64,000 nucleotides of DNA from Brachionus rotundiformis (GCA_016802295.1 JAESIW010000071.1:644507-708506), one strand, 5' to 3'; positions 50,047 through 60,628 are shown, counted from the first letter of the stretch. Notes: generated by a model from the sequence alone, not told the origin. Program-made: numbers and translations.

Positions 50047-51912
50047 TTGTTCATTAAACCAAATTTTGTTAAAAGACTTGTATATTTTTTTTACTTTAGT
50101 CATGAGCTTTGCGTTTTTTCCTTTTTAGAGTTTTTACTCGAGAATGATCTTTGATTAAAGATTATATTTAGTCTTAATTAATATTGGGCGTCATTTTTTT
50201 GTTTAATAATTATTTCTACTTTCCAATTGACACTTGAGAACAAAAAATAAACATTTTAATTCAATTTAATTTATTCATTTTAAAAAATTTTAAATTTAAA
50301 AATCTATTTTTATACAAAAAAAGATGTTTTTTTTTTCATTTACTTTTAAATTTAATTTGTTACTAAGCAACATTTTCTAACAGATATCTTCATTTAACCT
50401 CTAGTAATTGTAATCAATTTAGGGGAAATTATTTGTTTAGTAAGTTTTTGGGCAAAAATGTATCATGATTTTAATATAAGTCTTTCATTTATACAAAAGC
50501 TTTAACCTTTAGTTAAAATGTAATTTTAATAAATAAGTAAAAATAAAAATCGTGCTTATTTATCTAAAAGTTCAACTATTTAAAAGCTAATCTATTAGAA
50601 AATATAGCTTTTGCTTGAGCGTATATTAATATTATATTAAGCTTATTAATTTTAAAACAGAAAACAAAAATTTCAAGTTAAAAAGTCTCTTTTAAATTTA
50701 AACTCTGAAGCTAAATTTTTCCAAGTTAAAATTTATCAAAAGGATGTAAGAAGAAAATCAAATCAAATGAGCTTATTTTTATTGATTAAGTTAAAGAATT
50801 GAACAACATTACAGATAATTAGTTAACTCATAATGATCAAGCTTGATTTGTTTATGTTTATATTAAGAGCATTTATTCAACAACAGCTGCTTTCTCAAGA
50901 CAAGGATACGGTTAGAAAAATCAAACAAATATTTGCTTATGGTCACTTGTCGTTTTAATTACACAAATTTATTTAACAAAAAAATCTTTCAAATATCAAA
51001 TTATTTTAAAGACTAATTAATTAGTTTTGAATTTCAAATAATAAAATTTGTACATTTGATTTGTTAATTAAAATAATTTAATTTTGTTTTTAAGTCTTAA
51101 AAGTATTTAATTGATACTCATCATTCATAATTTATTATATTATTAATTATTACTAATTTTTTTATTCAAATAAAATCAATTTAAATTTTATTTAAGTCAA
51201 TTTTTTGGAATATGTTTTTTTAATTAGTAATAAAATATGATAAATTCTATTTTAATAACCTTATGTAAAAAAAATTATAAAAAAAAAAGGATTTTTAGCT
51301 AAATTTTTATTAGATTTATATATTTTTTGAATATAAAAATAATTTAGAAAGATTTTAGTTGATTAAATCTTAACAAAAATTCCGTATATGTTATCCAGTC
51401 TTTTATTTCTATTGTTTTACTACTTAAATAATAAAAGAGATTTAAATTTTTAATAATTATGATTAGACAAAATTTTTACTTACCACCAAACCCTTTAGAA
51501 TGTAATATTTTTTAGACAAAAAAAATGAATTAAAATTTAATTATAAATATAAAAGAACATTTAAAAGCAGGTCTAGCCGCGTAAAAAAAGTATCTATTTA
51601 TTTTTTTACTCGACCTTAAAAATCATTAGCATACAAATAAATTGATTAAAGCATGCATATGGCTTTGGTTTTTTCTTTTCTTTACCAGCTTTATCTTTTT
51701 ATTTAAATAACTTACTTATATTTTTAGTGATTCTATTTTCAATAAAAAAATTATTAATTAATATTTAGGAAATTATTATTAAATATAATGAATTTTGATC
51801 AGAATTTAATTTAATAAAATAAAATTTCAACTAATAATAATTTTTTCACTTTTTCAAACTATTATTTTTTCTTATATTTTATAAAAAACTAAAATGAGAA
51901 TTATCTTCTCAT
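50047..51912. other. intergenic between convergent genes
   Basis: 1.9 kb of AT-rich DNA with no ORF or RNA gene recognised. Confidence 0.5.
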
Positions 51913-53034
51913 TTACTCACCTATTTCGGGCGTATGCTGATGTATTTCATCGAGAACATGCTTCATAAATTCGGAAGTTGTGGCCGTTCCTCCAATGTCA
52001 ATTGTTTTGATATTTCGTTCGCCGATTGTGTTAACCACGGCGTTTCTTAATACCGAACTATGCTCGTCTAGTCCCAAATACTTGAGCATATTACCAGCAG
52101 AAAAAAGCATTCCGCACGGATTTGCACTATTTTGTCCAGCTACTCCTCTACCACTATTTCTTGTTCCTGATTCGAACAAAGCCACATTTTTTCCATAATT
52201 GCTACCTGCAACTAAGCCAGCACCACCAATCAAACCAGCACACACATTAGCCACTATATTTCCGTACAAATTTGGCATTACCATTACATCAAATTGCTGA
52301 GGTTTGGACACAAGCTGCATACAAGTATTGTCAACAATCATGCTTTCGAATTCAATGTCTGGATAGCGTTCAGCTACTTGACGACAACTTGACAAAAATA
52401 AGCCATCACCCAATTTCATAATATTTGCTTTGTGAACAGCTGTCACCTTTTTTCGACCATCTTTTTTTGCTTTATCAAAAGCAAATTCAGCAATTCGCAT
52501 TGATCGTTCTTTGGTTATTATCTTGAGACTTTCGACAACGCCACCAACACTCTCATGCTCTAAATTTGAATATTCGCCCTCTGTATTCTCTCTAATGATC
52601 AAAATGTCCAAGTTTTGGTAACGAGTTTTAACATTAGGCAATGTCTTGCATCGAACCACATTGGCATATAGATCAAGTCTTTGTCTTAATGCAACGTTGA
52701 CCGATTGAGAAGATGGATTGTTGTGATCAGTCTCAATGTTACCTTTAATGCATACACCATTTCGTTTTACAGCCAGCACGGTTTGTTCTATTAGAGAATC
52801 ACATGACGTTTTGCTATTAAGATTTATTTCTTCGAATTCCAATGGAGCTCGTACTGCTTTGAGAGCTTCTTTTACATGGAACATCATCTCGGGTCCAATG
52901 CCATCGCCTGGAACCAACAAAACTCGATGTTTGCCACCGTATTTGGTCGAAAAAATGTTCGAACCAAAGCTTCTCGAGGCGACCAATGTTATTTGTTTGA
53001 ACAGTTGAGAGGTTTTTACGATGTTTTTGTTCAT
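51913..53034 (-). CDS. IDH3G: NAD-dependent isocitrate dehydrogenase, gamma-type regulatory subunit
   Basis: A single exon from the ATG at 53034 encodes 373 aa (human IDH3G 393). The N-terminus is basic and hydroxylated, fitting a mitochondrial presequence. Family motifs: 'VLLVPGDGIGPEM', 'CIKGNIETDHNNP', 'IRENTEGEYSNLEHESVGGV', 'VTAVHKANIMKLGDGLFL', 'MIVDNTCMQLVSKPQQFDV' and 'NLYGNIVANVCAGLIGG'. 'GNIET', 'EHESVxGVVESLKIIT' and 'IVDNTxMQLV' match the gamma rather than the alpha or beta subunit. Where alpha has AVHGTAPDIAG this protein has a divergent 'SGTRNSGRGVAG', as expected for a non-catalytic subunit. A strong donor-like GTGAGT overlaps the last codons, so a further short exon is possible. 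It is divergent with IDH3A, 575 bp between ATGs. Confidence 0.92.
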   Translation of the reverse strand: MNKNIVKTSQLFKQITLVASRSFGSNIFSTKYGGKHRVLLVPGDGIGPEMMFHVKEALKAVRAPLEFEEINLNSKTSCDSLIEQTVLAVKRNGVCIKGNIETDHNNPSSQSVNVALRQRLDLYANVVRCKTLPNVKTRYQNLDILIIRENTEGEYSNLEHESVGGVVESLKIITKERSMRIAEFAFDKAKKDGRKKVTAVHKANIMKLGDGLFLSSCRQVAERYPDIEFESMIVDNTCMQLVSKPQQFDVMVMPNLYGNIVANVCAGLIGGAGLVAGSNYGKNVALFESGTRNSGRGVAGQNSANPCGMLFSAGNMLKYLGLDEHSSVLRNAVVNTIGERNIKTIDIGGTATTSEFMKHVLDEIHQHTPEIGE

Positions 53035-53609
53035 AGTAGCCTTATCTAAAAAATTATCTTTAAATAAAAAAATGACATGAAGTTTTTTCAAATATTATTC
53101 TTTTTTTTTTGCTAAATTAAAAAAAATAATAAGACAGTAAATCAAATTTTGTATTTTATATTTTGTACCAGAAGGAAAATTAGAACGAAAATTTATTTTA
53201 TTAGAAATCTAATTTTGCACCAAAACAAAAGCATACACATTGAACCTAATCCTAAAATTGGAATCGAAAAAATCAAATTATTTTCGGTTTATTATATTTT
53301 AAATTATGATTATTTTCTAAATTTTTTGTTAATTTATTGCTTTAGAGCAATTACAAAGAGTCTAGCACGCTTTTTTATCCCATTATAAACAGTATATATG
53401 TAGCTTGGCTTTAAACAAAATCATTTTTCAACTTAAATTAAACTAAACTAAACTAGATTTAATTCAGAAAAACTCTTCATTTAAAATTTTTTTTTCTCTT
53501 TGCATCATTATTACTATTTTTATTATTATTCCTTATATTATTATTGCTATTCTACTGCTACCATATTCATATACAAAAAAGCGTTTCGAAATAAAAAATT
53601 GTTTTTCAA
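53035..53609. promoter_or_regulatory. shared intergenic region of IDH3G and IDH3A (candidate bidirectional promoter)
   Basis: 575 bp between divergent starts of two subunits of the same enzyme. It contains AT-rich DNA and a TATATG-like stretch near 53393. Open frames here are not gene-like. Confidence 0.5.
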
Positions 53610-54897
53610 ATGAATTCGGTAATTTTACTTCCTCAAGATTTATTTTTTAAATGTTTTTCTTATTTCTATTAAGAAATTGTTGATTAAATCAAATTGCCTT
53701 ACAGCTTTTAAGCGTCTATTGTCTCACTCGGCCGGAACAGAAGTAAAAATTTTTTAACTTTTTTGAATTATTTTTATTTTTTAAACATAAAAATTGTATA
53801 AAAAAAAATCATTTTTTTCAATATTAGAATTTATTTTAAAAAAAAAATGATATATTTATTAAAATTTAATTAAATAAATTCTAAAGACACGAAAAGTAAC
53901 ATTGATTCCAGGCGATGGTATTGGTACTGAGATTTCAGCTAGTGTTCAGAAAATATTTGAAGCTGCTGGTGCACCAATTGAATGGGAAGCAGTCGATGTA
54001 ACTCCTGTTAAAGGCGTTGATGGAAAATTTAGAATACCACAAAAAGCCATCGATTCAGTTAATATGACAAAAATTGGTCTCAAAGGTCCATTGGCTACTC
54101 CAATTGGTAAAGGACATCAGTCTCTTAATTTAGCATTAAGAAAGCAATTTAATCTATTTGCTAATGTGAGACCATGCAAGTCAATCGAGGGCTACAAGAC
54201 ACCCTATGATGATGTTGACATAATAACAATCAGAGAGAATACTGAAGGCGAGTATTCGGGCATTGAGCACACAATTGTACCAGGTGTTGTTCAAAGTATT
54301 AAACTTATTACTGAGCTGGCATCCAGACGTGTCACAGAATACGCATTCAAATACGCCACGTCGAACAAACGTGAAAAAGTTACTGTTGTTCACAAGGCAA
54401 ATATTATGAGATTGTCCGATGGCTTGTTCTTGAAATGTGCTAGAGAAATTGCCGAACAATATCCAAATATTCAATTCGAAGAAATGTATTTGGATACTGT
54501 ATGCTTAAAAATGGTCCAAGATCCGACTCAATTTGATGTATTGGTGATGCCAAATTTATACGGTGATATATTGAGTGATTTGTGTGCTGGCTTGATTGGT
54601 GGACTAGGTCTGACACCAAGTGGCAATATTGGAGAAGGAGGTTCGGCCATTTTCGAGGCCGTTCACGGAACCGCGCCAGACATTGCTGGACAAGACAAAG
54701 CTAATCCAACAGCTCTTTTGTTAAGTGCAGTTATGATGCTAAGACACTTGAATATGTTCGACTACGCTCGTCGGATTGAACAAGCTTGCTTTGACACAAT
54801 CAAAGATGGAAAAATGATCACTGGAGACTTGGGTGGAAAAGCAAAATGTTCTGAATTTACGAACGAAATTTGCAGCCGTGTAAAAGATTTACAATAG
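53610..54897 (+). CDS. IDH3A: NAD-dependent isocitrate dehydrogenase, catalytic alpha subunit
   Basis: Exons 53610-53618 (only three codons), 53713-53742 (ten codons) and 53887-54897, all phase 0, give 349 aa (human 366). The second exon is placed with the acceptor TTTTAAG at 53712, because it alone keeps frame and gives a short Arg-containing presequence (MNSRLLSHSAGTE). The mature part has 'VTLIPGDGIGTEI', 'GPLATPIGKGHQSLNLALRK', 'IRENTEGEYSGIEH', 'VHKANIMRLSDGLFL', 'NLYGDILSDLCAGLIGGLG' with the metal-binding Asps, and 'AVHGTAPDIAGQDKANP', the NAD-binding motif. This is the catalytic subunit of the TCA-cycle enzyme in the mitochondrial matrix. Confidence 0.95.
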
Positions 54898-55635
54898 ATT
54901 AGATAATAAGAATAAGATTAATTACTATTGAAATAATATTATTTTTTAATAAATAATCATTATAGACAAAAAATCAATTAATTTTTAATTATTTTCATTT
55001 AAAATTAGCCAATATTTTGAAAAAAAAATTCAATTGAATTTTTTGACGTCTATTAAATAGTTCATGTAAAATAACTGATAAATTTAATGATTTAATTCAA
55101 AAATCATTACCAATTAGTAACATAGAAATCAGAAAATTTCATTGAATTTGATTTTTTAATTAATTTTTTAAATAAAAAATTAAAAATATTACTATCATAT
55201 TAGTATATCTGTTTCATTCTTCTTTTCGTTAATTACATACGCAAATCGGAGTTGCGTATGTAATTTATGATCAAATTTAAATAATCATCATCAAAAATTA
55301 TTATCAAAATAAAATTCATTATATTTATTTATAAAATAAATTTCAGAAGTATAATTTAATGATTAACATAAATGAAAATTGAAAATCATTTACCATAATT
55401 TTTTTTGCTTAGAATTAACTATTCTTCCTGTACTTAATAATGATAAAAATCTATTTGGTTATTTGATTTTATTTCTTGTTTTATTTGAAAAATTCAACTC
55501 ACTCTTAGCATGGTTAATGGAACTAGTTAGGGTTAGTTGTAATTTAATCATGTTCGTAAAAATTAAAAAATTGAATTTATTTAAAGAATTTAAATTAAGA
55601 ATATTAGCAAAATAAATTAAGACATTGAAAAATTT
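54898..55635. other. intergenic, no gene seen
   Basis: AT-rich. An open frame at 55379-55615 is Leu/Phe-rich without homology. A small palindrome (ATTACATACGCAA..TTGCGTATGTAAT) lies at 55234-55264 and could form a stem of about 13 bp. Confidence 0.45.
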
Positions 55636-56085
55636 CTAATTATTTTGTAAACATAATACGTAACTATTAATGTCAAAAAATATATTATCTATTGGATCAA
55701 ATTTAATAGCTGATGGATAACCATTGAGAGCTTTTTCTATTTCTTCAGGTCCATATCTTAGTTTCATTTGCTTTAACAGTTTTCTCAATGTATTTAGCAA
55801 TTTAATTAAATTCAATTGACTTGTTTTGTAATTAAATAAAATCGAATTATTGATTATTACATCTGGAATATGACAATTTTGGAAATTGTATAAGCCAAAC
55901 ATATTGGCTAATTGACTGCTTTCTGCATCCAAAACAAAGCCAATTGAATATTTCAATTCATTCGCATAATTCTGATGACTGAACAGATAATCAGGATAAT
56001 CAAGAGGCTTTGCTAATATTGTGACCATCAAAGACGCATTTAGTAGAAAAACCAAATATCCCAGTTCGAATTTTAATTTTATCAT
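55636..56085 (-). CDS. small secreted protein, unknown family
   Basis: 149 aa from the ATG at 56085. The first 25 residues form a good signal peptide: MIKLKFE, a hydrophobic core 'LGYLVFLLNASLMVTILA', and a likely cleavage before KPLDYP. The mature part of about 124 residues has two Cys (in NCHIPD and VLCLQ), one N-glycosylation-type NNSI, and a helical basic segment 'LLNTLRKLLKQMKLRYGPEE'. There are no dibasic-Gly processing sites typical of amidated neuropeptide precursors. The size and Cys pair would suit a secreted ligand or carrier, but I recognise no family. Confidence 0.65.
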   Translation of the reverse strand: MIKLKFELGYLVFLLNASLMVTILAKPLDYPDYLFSHQNYANELKYSIGFVLDAESSQLANMFGLYNFQNCHIPDVIINNSILFNYKTSQLNLIKLLNTLRKLLKQMKLRYGPEEIEKALNGYPSAIKFDPIDNIFFDINSYVLCLQNN

Positions 56086-56758
56086 AATGTAAATATGATA
56101 AATAAAAGTCAAATTACTAGTAATCTTCTTCTATCTAAATGTTTTAATTAATAATTTTTTCAAAATTAATATATTGATCGAAAATATTTTTTGGCTTATT
56201 TAATCAAAATTTTTATAAGAAAAGAAAGAGGAAACAACTATGACTGAATTTCAAATTAAAAATTAAGCAGTCATTCATAAAAATTATAGATAAAAGTTAA
56301 AGACTTAAAGTAAATTGAAAAGATTTATAAGATTAATTGCTAATACAAACTAATAATAATTGCTAATTGCTAATAATTGCTAATATAAAATTTATTAAAA
56401 GATAAATTTTATTGTTTTTATGTTTTCATTATTAAAAGAAATAAAAATTTAAAAAAAAAGTTTCATTCTGTTAAAGACCGTTTTAAACCAAATTTTAAAC
56501 AAGTAAGATTAAAATTTTTTTAAATACACTAATAAGGAAAAGCATCTTTGTTATACATTTTATATTTCATAGGAAAATATTAAAAAATCAATTAATAAAT
56601 AGAATAAAAGACTAATAATATTATTTAGCTTTTAACAATAAATTATTTTGTCATTTTTAAAGCAATCAAGAAAAGAATAAAATTTGAAAAAATTAAAAAT
56701 TTTTTTTTGTATATAGTTTGAAAATTGAAAAATTCTTTATAATCAGTTACTTCCTGGT
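56086..56758. other. AT-rich spacer
   Basis: No gene seen. A short local tandem repetition ('aattgctaata') occurs near 56335-56385. Confidence 0.5.
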
Positions 56759-56950
56759 TTACAACCTATTAAAGAGATCAAAGTCGATTACTTTAGTCCG
56801 GTGCGATTCTACGAAATTTTTTTTTCTGATGGAGAAACCCGGCCCAAAATTTAGACCCATAGTTTTTTTACTGGAACTTATTCGATAAAACAAATGCTGC
56901 TGAACCATGTCCTTAAATTTATCATGACCTTTTTCTGGTCTACATTCCAT
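56759..56950 (-). CDS. short ORF beside telomere-like repeats, doubtful
   Basis: A 63-codon frame from the ATG at 56950 (MECRPEKGHDKFKDMVQQ). The frame stays open upstream through 'YGTQRYSVTI' into the C-rich strand of the telomere-like repeat at 56987-57007. Base composition is less AT-rich than the surroundings. Content is Lys/Arg-rich with no known motif. It may be a fragment of a mobile element. Confidence 0.3.
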   Translation of the reverse strand: MECRPEKGHDKFKDMVQQHLFYRISSSKKTMGLNFGPGFSIRKKNFVESHRTKVIDFDLFNRL

Positions 56951-56986
56951 AATTGTTACAGAATATCTTTGCGTACCGTAGACTAT

Positions 56987-57007
56987 GGGTTTAGGGTTTA
57001 GGGTTTA
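56987..57007 (+). repeat. telomere-like (GGGTTTA)3 patch
   Basis: Three perfect GGGTTTA units, G-rich on the plus strand. Related but less regular patches occur at 61159-61184 and, in the opposite orientation, 61666-61680. Confidence 0.85.
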
Positions 57008-57137
57008 ATTATTTTATTATATTTATCCTAAGTCACTAAATTATGGGTTTAAGATTAAAATTTCTTATTTATTATTTAGAAAAAAACGTGTTTTTTAAAG
57101 AATTTTATTTGATACGTTGATTTTCAAAAAACTAATT

Positions 57138-57686
57138 TTAATCTAAGTTAATGTTTGTATAAATTTCTTCTAAGATTTTTTCAAGTTCTTCTTTTAAAGC
57201 TTCGAGGTTGAAAATCTCGTTTCGTATATTAATTAAGTTTTTTGAGATGCTTCTTTGCTTTAAATCAATTTCACTTGCATCACAATCGCACTCTCTATGT
57301 TCTTGATCTAAATCCAGAGAAATTGAAATCATGTTGTCAGCTTCTTCTTTTTTCTTTCGTATGATAGTGTTGATTTTATTTATTGCGTAATAATGCTCCA
57401 GGCAAATTTTTCTTTCGTTGAATACACCTTCAAAGCATTTGTCAATGATTGCGCGAGCAAGTGATTCAAAACATATATTTTCATCATCGATTCGATTATA
57501 TTCGTATTGTTTGTCCAAAATTTTATCAAATGTCCAGAATTGGCTTAATGTCAAATGAATCGGTTCGAATTCGAATGATAGACTTCTTTCTGTTTCGTTG
57601 GACAAAGGAGTAAGATTTATGCTGTTTTCAAATTGATTGTTAGAGCTTGAATTAAAGCTTTCGAAGCTTTGATTAAAATTGGCCAT
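57138..57686 (-). CDS. hypothetical acidic helical protein, copy 2 of the partner gene
   Basis: Intronless, 182 aa, last of four tightly packed minus-strand ORFs. The N-terminus is Ser/Asn-rich. The core has 'YEYNRIDDENICFESLARAI' and 'CLEHYYAINK', then charged helices ending 'ALKEELEKILEEIYTN'. It is paralogous to the ORF at 58351-59025, which has 'LYYNRIDENNYLD' and 'SAEHYYHQLVKKKK' in the same order. There is no signal peptide, membrane segment or catalytic motif. It starts 71 bp after the preceding zinc-finger ORF. Function unknown; the pairing with a zinc-finger gene suggests a protein partner. Confidence 0.75.
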   Translation of the reverse strand: MANFNQSFESFNSSSNNQFENSINLTPLSNETERSLSFEFEPIHLTLSQFWTFDKILDKQYEYNRIDDENICFESLARAIIDKCFEGVFNERKICLEHYYAINKINTIIRKKKEEADNMISISLDLDQEHRECDCDASEIDLKQRSISKNLINIRNEIFNLEALKEELEKILEEIYTNINLD

Positions 57687-57757
57687 TTTTTTGAGAAAAA
57701 TAAAAATTTGTAATTTTATATATTTTATTTTTTATAAAAATAAATTACATTTAAATA

Positions 57758-58285
57758 TTAATCAAGAATAATTGAAGAAAAACTTTCTTCTAACAATGAT
57801 ATTTCTTCATTTACTACTGTTTTCTCTTGATAAATTATCCGACATTGAGTTTCATGATTATCATAAGCCTTCTTATTTTTATAATTTTTCCCACAATGTT
57901 TACATTTAAACTCTTTCTTGATTTTTTGTTGTCGAATTTTTTGTAGCATCTTTTCATGACGCTGAAGTAAAAATAAACCACCACCCGGCAGTTGGTTAGT
58001 ATGCTTAAGACATAAATGCTGTATATATCCAAATTTAGATGAATAAGACTTGTTTTTTATTTTGCAATCGTTGAAATTACAATTATATTTTAATCCTTCT
58101 TGTTCCATAAATTGCAGTACAAGTACTGGTAATACCAAACTGACAAAATTGGCTATTTTTTGGACATCCATTTCCAATCTTCCACTTAAAACATATGAAT
58201 ATTTTTCCTTAAGCCTATTCATTTCTTCCTCTTTGACGTCTTTAACTTTCTTACACATTTCTTTACTGGTTAATTGATTTTTCAT
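57758..58285 (-). CDS. two-finger C2H2 protein, copy 2 (short)
   Basis: Intronless, 175 aa. The helical N-terminus includes 'NFVSLVLPVLVLQF'. Finger 1 has a wide Cys spacing, 'YNCNFNDCKIKNKSYSSKFG', with YIQHL...H completing it, followed directly by an LPGGG turn. Finger 2 is 'FKCKHCGKNYKNKKAYDNHE' with a final Cys (C2HC rather than C2H2). An acidic C-terminal tail follows (EEISLLEESFSSIILD). It is a shorter paralogue of the ORF at 59143-60087 and starts 65 bp after the ORF at 58351. Probably nucleic-acid binding; the target is unknown. Confidence 0.8.
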   Translation of the reverse strand: MKNQLTSKEMCKKVKDVKEEEMNRLKEKYSYVLSGRLEMDVQKIANFVSLVLPVLVLQFMEQEGLKYNCNFNDCKIKNKSYSSKFGYIQHLCLKHTNQLPGGGLFLLQRHEKMLQKIRQQKIKKEFKCKHCGKNYKNKKAYDNHETQCRIIYQEKTVVNEEISLLEESFSSIILD

Positions 58286-58350
58286 TAAATCTTAAAAATT
58301 TAAAAGTGTTTTTTTGGAGCTTTTTTTAATACATAAAAAAGTAATTATGG

Positions 58351-59025
58351 TTAGATTTTTTTATTTCCATATGTATCTTGAATAAAACTAACAAAATTTT
58401 GAAGTTCATTGTAAAAAAATTTGCAAACAAACTCCTGATTTTTCAATTGATTTTCATAGTTTCTCTTCGCCAATATAAATTGCTCACTGTTTATGTTTCC
58501 ATTTTGAAAAACAGATTCATATTCAAGTTTCATTTTGTTCAGCATATCTTGATTAATCATGTATTTTTTCTTCTTTACAAGTTGATGATAGTAATGCTCT
58601 GCACTGTAAACGATTGAATGACAACACACAATGTCGAGAATTACTTCAACAATTGATTCCATATATAACTGAACATCTAAATAATTGTTTTCATCAATTC
58701 GATTGTAATAAAGTCGACGATCAAGTCGAGGATCATTTGTAAAGAAATCTTTCAATACGATTGATGATTTTGTCTCGCTTTGATTTACTTCGTTTATTAA
58801 TTGAGTAAAAGGTTTTTCATTTTGAGCACAACTTTTTTGCAAATCTCCTGAGTCTGAAGAATTTGGTAATTTGTCAAAAGTAGTTACATCTTTTTTTATT
58901 TTCTTTTGACATGAACTCATTATTGATAAGCTATTGTCTCTTTTAATTTTGGGATCAACCTGATTGTCAATAAATATAATACTATTATCTGAGTCGGAAT
59001 CTAGTAAGCAAATTGTATTATCCAT
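58351..59025 (-). CDS. hypothetical acidic helical protein, copy 1 of the partner gene
   Basis: Intronless, 224 aa. An acidic Ser/Asp-rich N-terminus (DNTICLLDSDSDNSIIFID) resembles a SUMO-interaction-type hydrophobic/acidic patch, which is only a suggestion. The core 'LDRRLYYNRIDENNYLDVQL' and 'SAEHYYHQLVKKKKYM' matches the ORF at 57138-57686. Helices follow (about 140-224). It starts 117 bp after the zinc-finger ORF at 59143 and ends 65 bp before the next one. No known domain. Confidence 0.75.
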   Translation of the reverse strand: MDNTICLLDSDSDNSIIFIDNQVDPKIKRDNSLSIMSSCQKKIKKDVTTFDKLPNSSDSGDLQKSCAQNEKPFTQLINEVNQSETKSSIVLKDFFTNDPRLDRRLYYNRIDENNYLDVQLYMESIVEVILDIVCCHSIVYSAEHYYHQLVKKKKYMINQDMLNKMKLEYESVFQNGNINSEQFILAKRNYENQLKNQEFVCKFFYNELQNFVSFIQDTYGNKKI

Positions 59026-59142
59026 TTTTCTAAAAAAAGATGTTTATCTATTAAAAAAATATTAAATAATAAATATTAAATACAATCTGAATACAATTTT
59101 AAATGCATTTGTTTTAGTTTAAATTAAAAAAAAATACATGTT

Positions 59143-60087
59143 TTAAAGATTTTTATTTTCAAAATCATTAAGACTTTTAATTAAAAGTTCATCATCTTCT
59201 TCTAATGTAAATTTTTCTTCCTTTAACATTAATTTTTTGTTACTTGTTTGCCCAGATTCATTGTCTTCAAATTTTCTCTTTTGGCCGATTTTTTCAACAT
59301 TTACTTGTTGGTTTTTTTCAACTTTCGTACTAAATGCATTTTCATTAATGTAAAAAATATTTTGTATGGTACTTGACTTGGTACGCATTGAATGGAAACA
59401 TCTTTTCTTGGAAATTGAGAACATTGAAAAGCTCTTTGTTAATTTATTAAAGCAGCTTTTTAAACATGATCCCTTTTTATCTGGATTTGATTCATCATTT
59501 AAATCTGGCGTACTATTTTGAATAGGTTTCCATTTAATAGCCAATAAAGATTCAGTTTTCTTGAATTCGAATACATCACTCTTCGGAATGCTCGGTGCTT
59601 CGATTGCAAGTCGAGTTTCAATTTCCAACTCTTTTTTTTCGAGTGGATTTTGAATGGATATTGAAGCATTCTTACAATGTATGCTCGTTCGAAAATGGTT
59701 TTGCAAATGATCCCGACGACAATAGTGATGTCCACAAACTGAACACCAAAATCCTCCTGGTACTGTACTTTTATCATTTGGTGACAAGAAGCTGCATGCT
59801 CCAGGAAGATCTTGATCATGAATTATTTTTAGATGCTGAATATATTTTTGCTTGCTTGAAAATGATTTTGATTCTTTTTTACACCCTTCAAAATAGCAAA
59901 TGTATCTTGGAATTTCTGAAATATTTTTCATAACTACAGGCTCAGCTAGAGCCGGAAGCACTAGATCGTAGAAGTTATCTTTCTGATTTTGAGTAACATT
60001 GCTTATCTTTTCCACTTCTTTGGAATAAATATTCTTAAGCCTATTTATTTCTAAAGTAATTGGTAATTTTTGGACTCTTTTTGGCAT
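59143..60087 (-). CDS. two-finger C2H2 protein, copy 1 (long)
   Basis: Intronless, 314 aa, first of the four-ORF array. The N-terminal helix has 'NFYDLVLPALAEPVV', matching the shorter copy. Finger 1 is 'YICYFEGCKKESKSFSSKQK' with YIQHL...H, then the LPG turn. Finger 2 is a complete C2H2, 'FWCSVCGHHYCRRDHLQNHF' with HC at its end. A Ser/Lys-rich C-terminal region includes a basic nuclear-localisation-like 'GQKRKFE' and an acidic tail (EEDDELLIKSLNDFEN). The tail position of the acidic block is shared with the short copy. Role unknown; probably nuclear. Confidence 0.8.
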   Translation of the reverse strand: MPKRVQKLPITLEINRLKNIYSKEVEKISNVTQNQKDNFYDLVLPALAEPVVMKNISEIPRYICYFEGCKKESKSFSSKQKYIQHLKIIHDQDLPGACSFLSPNDKSTVPGGFWCSVCGHHYCRRDHLQNHFRTSIHCKNASISIQNPLEKKELEIETRLAIEAPSIPKSDVFEFKKTESLLAIKWKPIQNSTPDLNDESNPDKKGSCLKSCFNKLTKSFSMFSISKKRCFHSMRTKSSTIQNIFYINENAFSTKVEKNQQVNVEKIGQKRKFEDNESGQTSNKKLMLKEEKFTLEEDDELLIKSLNDFENKNL

Positions 60088-60628
60088 CTTCGATAATATA
60101 ATATTAAATATTAAGTATTAAGTTCTTAAAAATCTAAAAAGATTAAAAAAACACTTATTTTTATAGGAAGAGTTTCAAAAATTTATTATAGTCATATTGT
60201 TTTGCAAGCTATATGTTAAAAATTATTTATATTATAATCATTATTTGATCAAAGCCTGCAAGGTAAAGGTTAATCTAGGAGTTAGTTAAAAAATAACTTA
60301 TTTTATAAATTAATTTAAAATATATTTACTTATATTAATCATAATGATACTAATAATAACATCAAGTGAAATCAAATATAATTTTTAAATTTTTTCAGAT
60401 ATTAACATCTAAATTTAAGGTATTTATTTTGATTAAAAAATTTATTAAAATAAAAATGTTTTAGTAAAAGTAAAAGATTTGTTTTTTAGAATAGAAAATT
60501 AAAAGTCATTTTTGTTTGTTTTGTTACCATGTCTAATAAAAATGGAATTTTTCTTTAAAATCAATTGCCAAATTAGCTCTCAAATCAGTATTCGAATTTA
60601 TCTCTGAAAATGATAAATAATTTAAATT
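60088..60628. other. spacer upstream of the four-ORF array
   Basis: AT-rich; as the only sizeable gap upstream of the array it is the likely place for its promoter. Confidence 0.4.

Noticed and set aside
51913..53034. IDH3 beta subunit
   Set aside because: GNIETDHN, EHESVGGVVESLKIIT and IVDNTCMQLV follow the gamma subunit as I remember it; a phylogeny would settle it.
55379..55615. 78-codon plus-strand ORF after IDH3A
   Set aside because: Hydrophobic AT-driven composition with no ATG context or homology.
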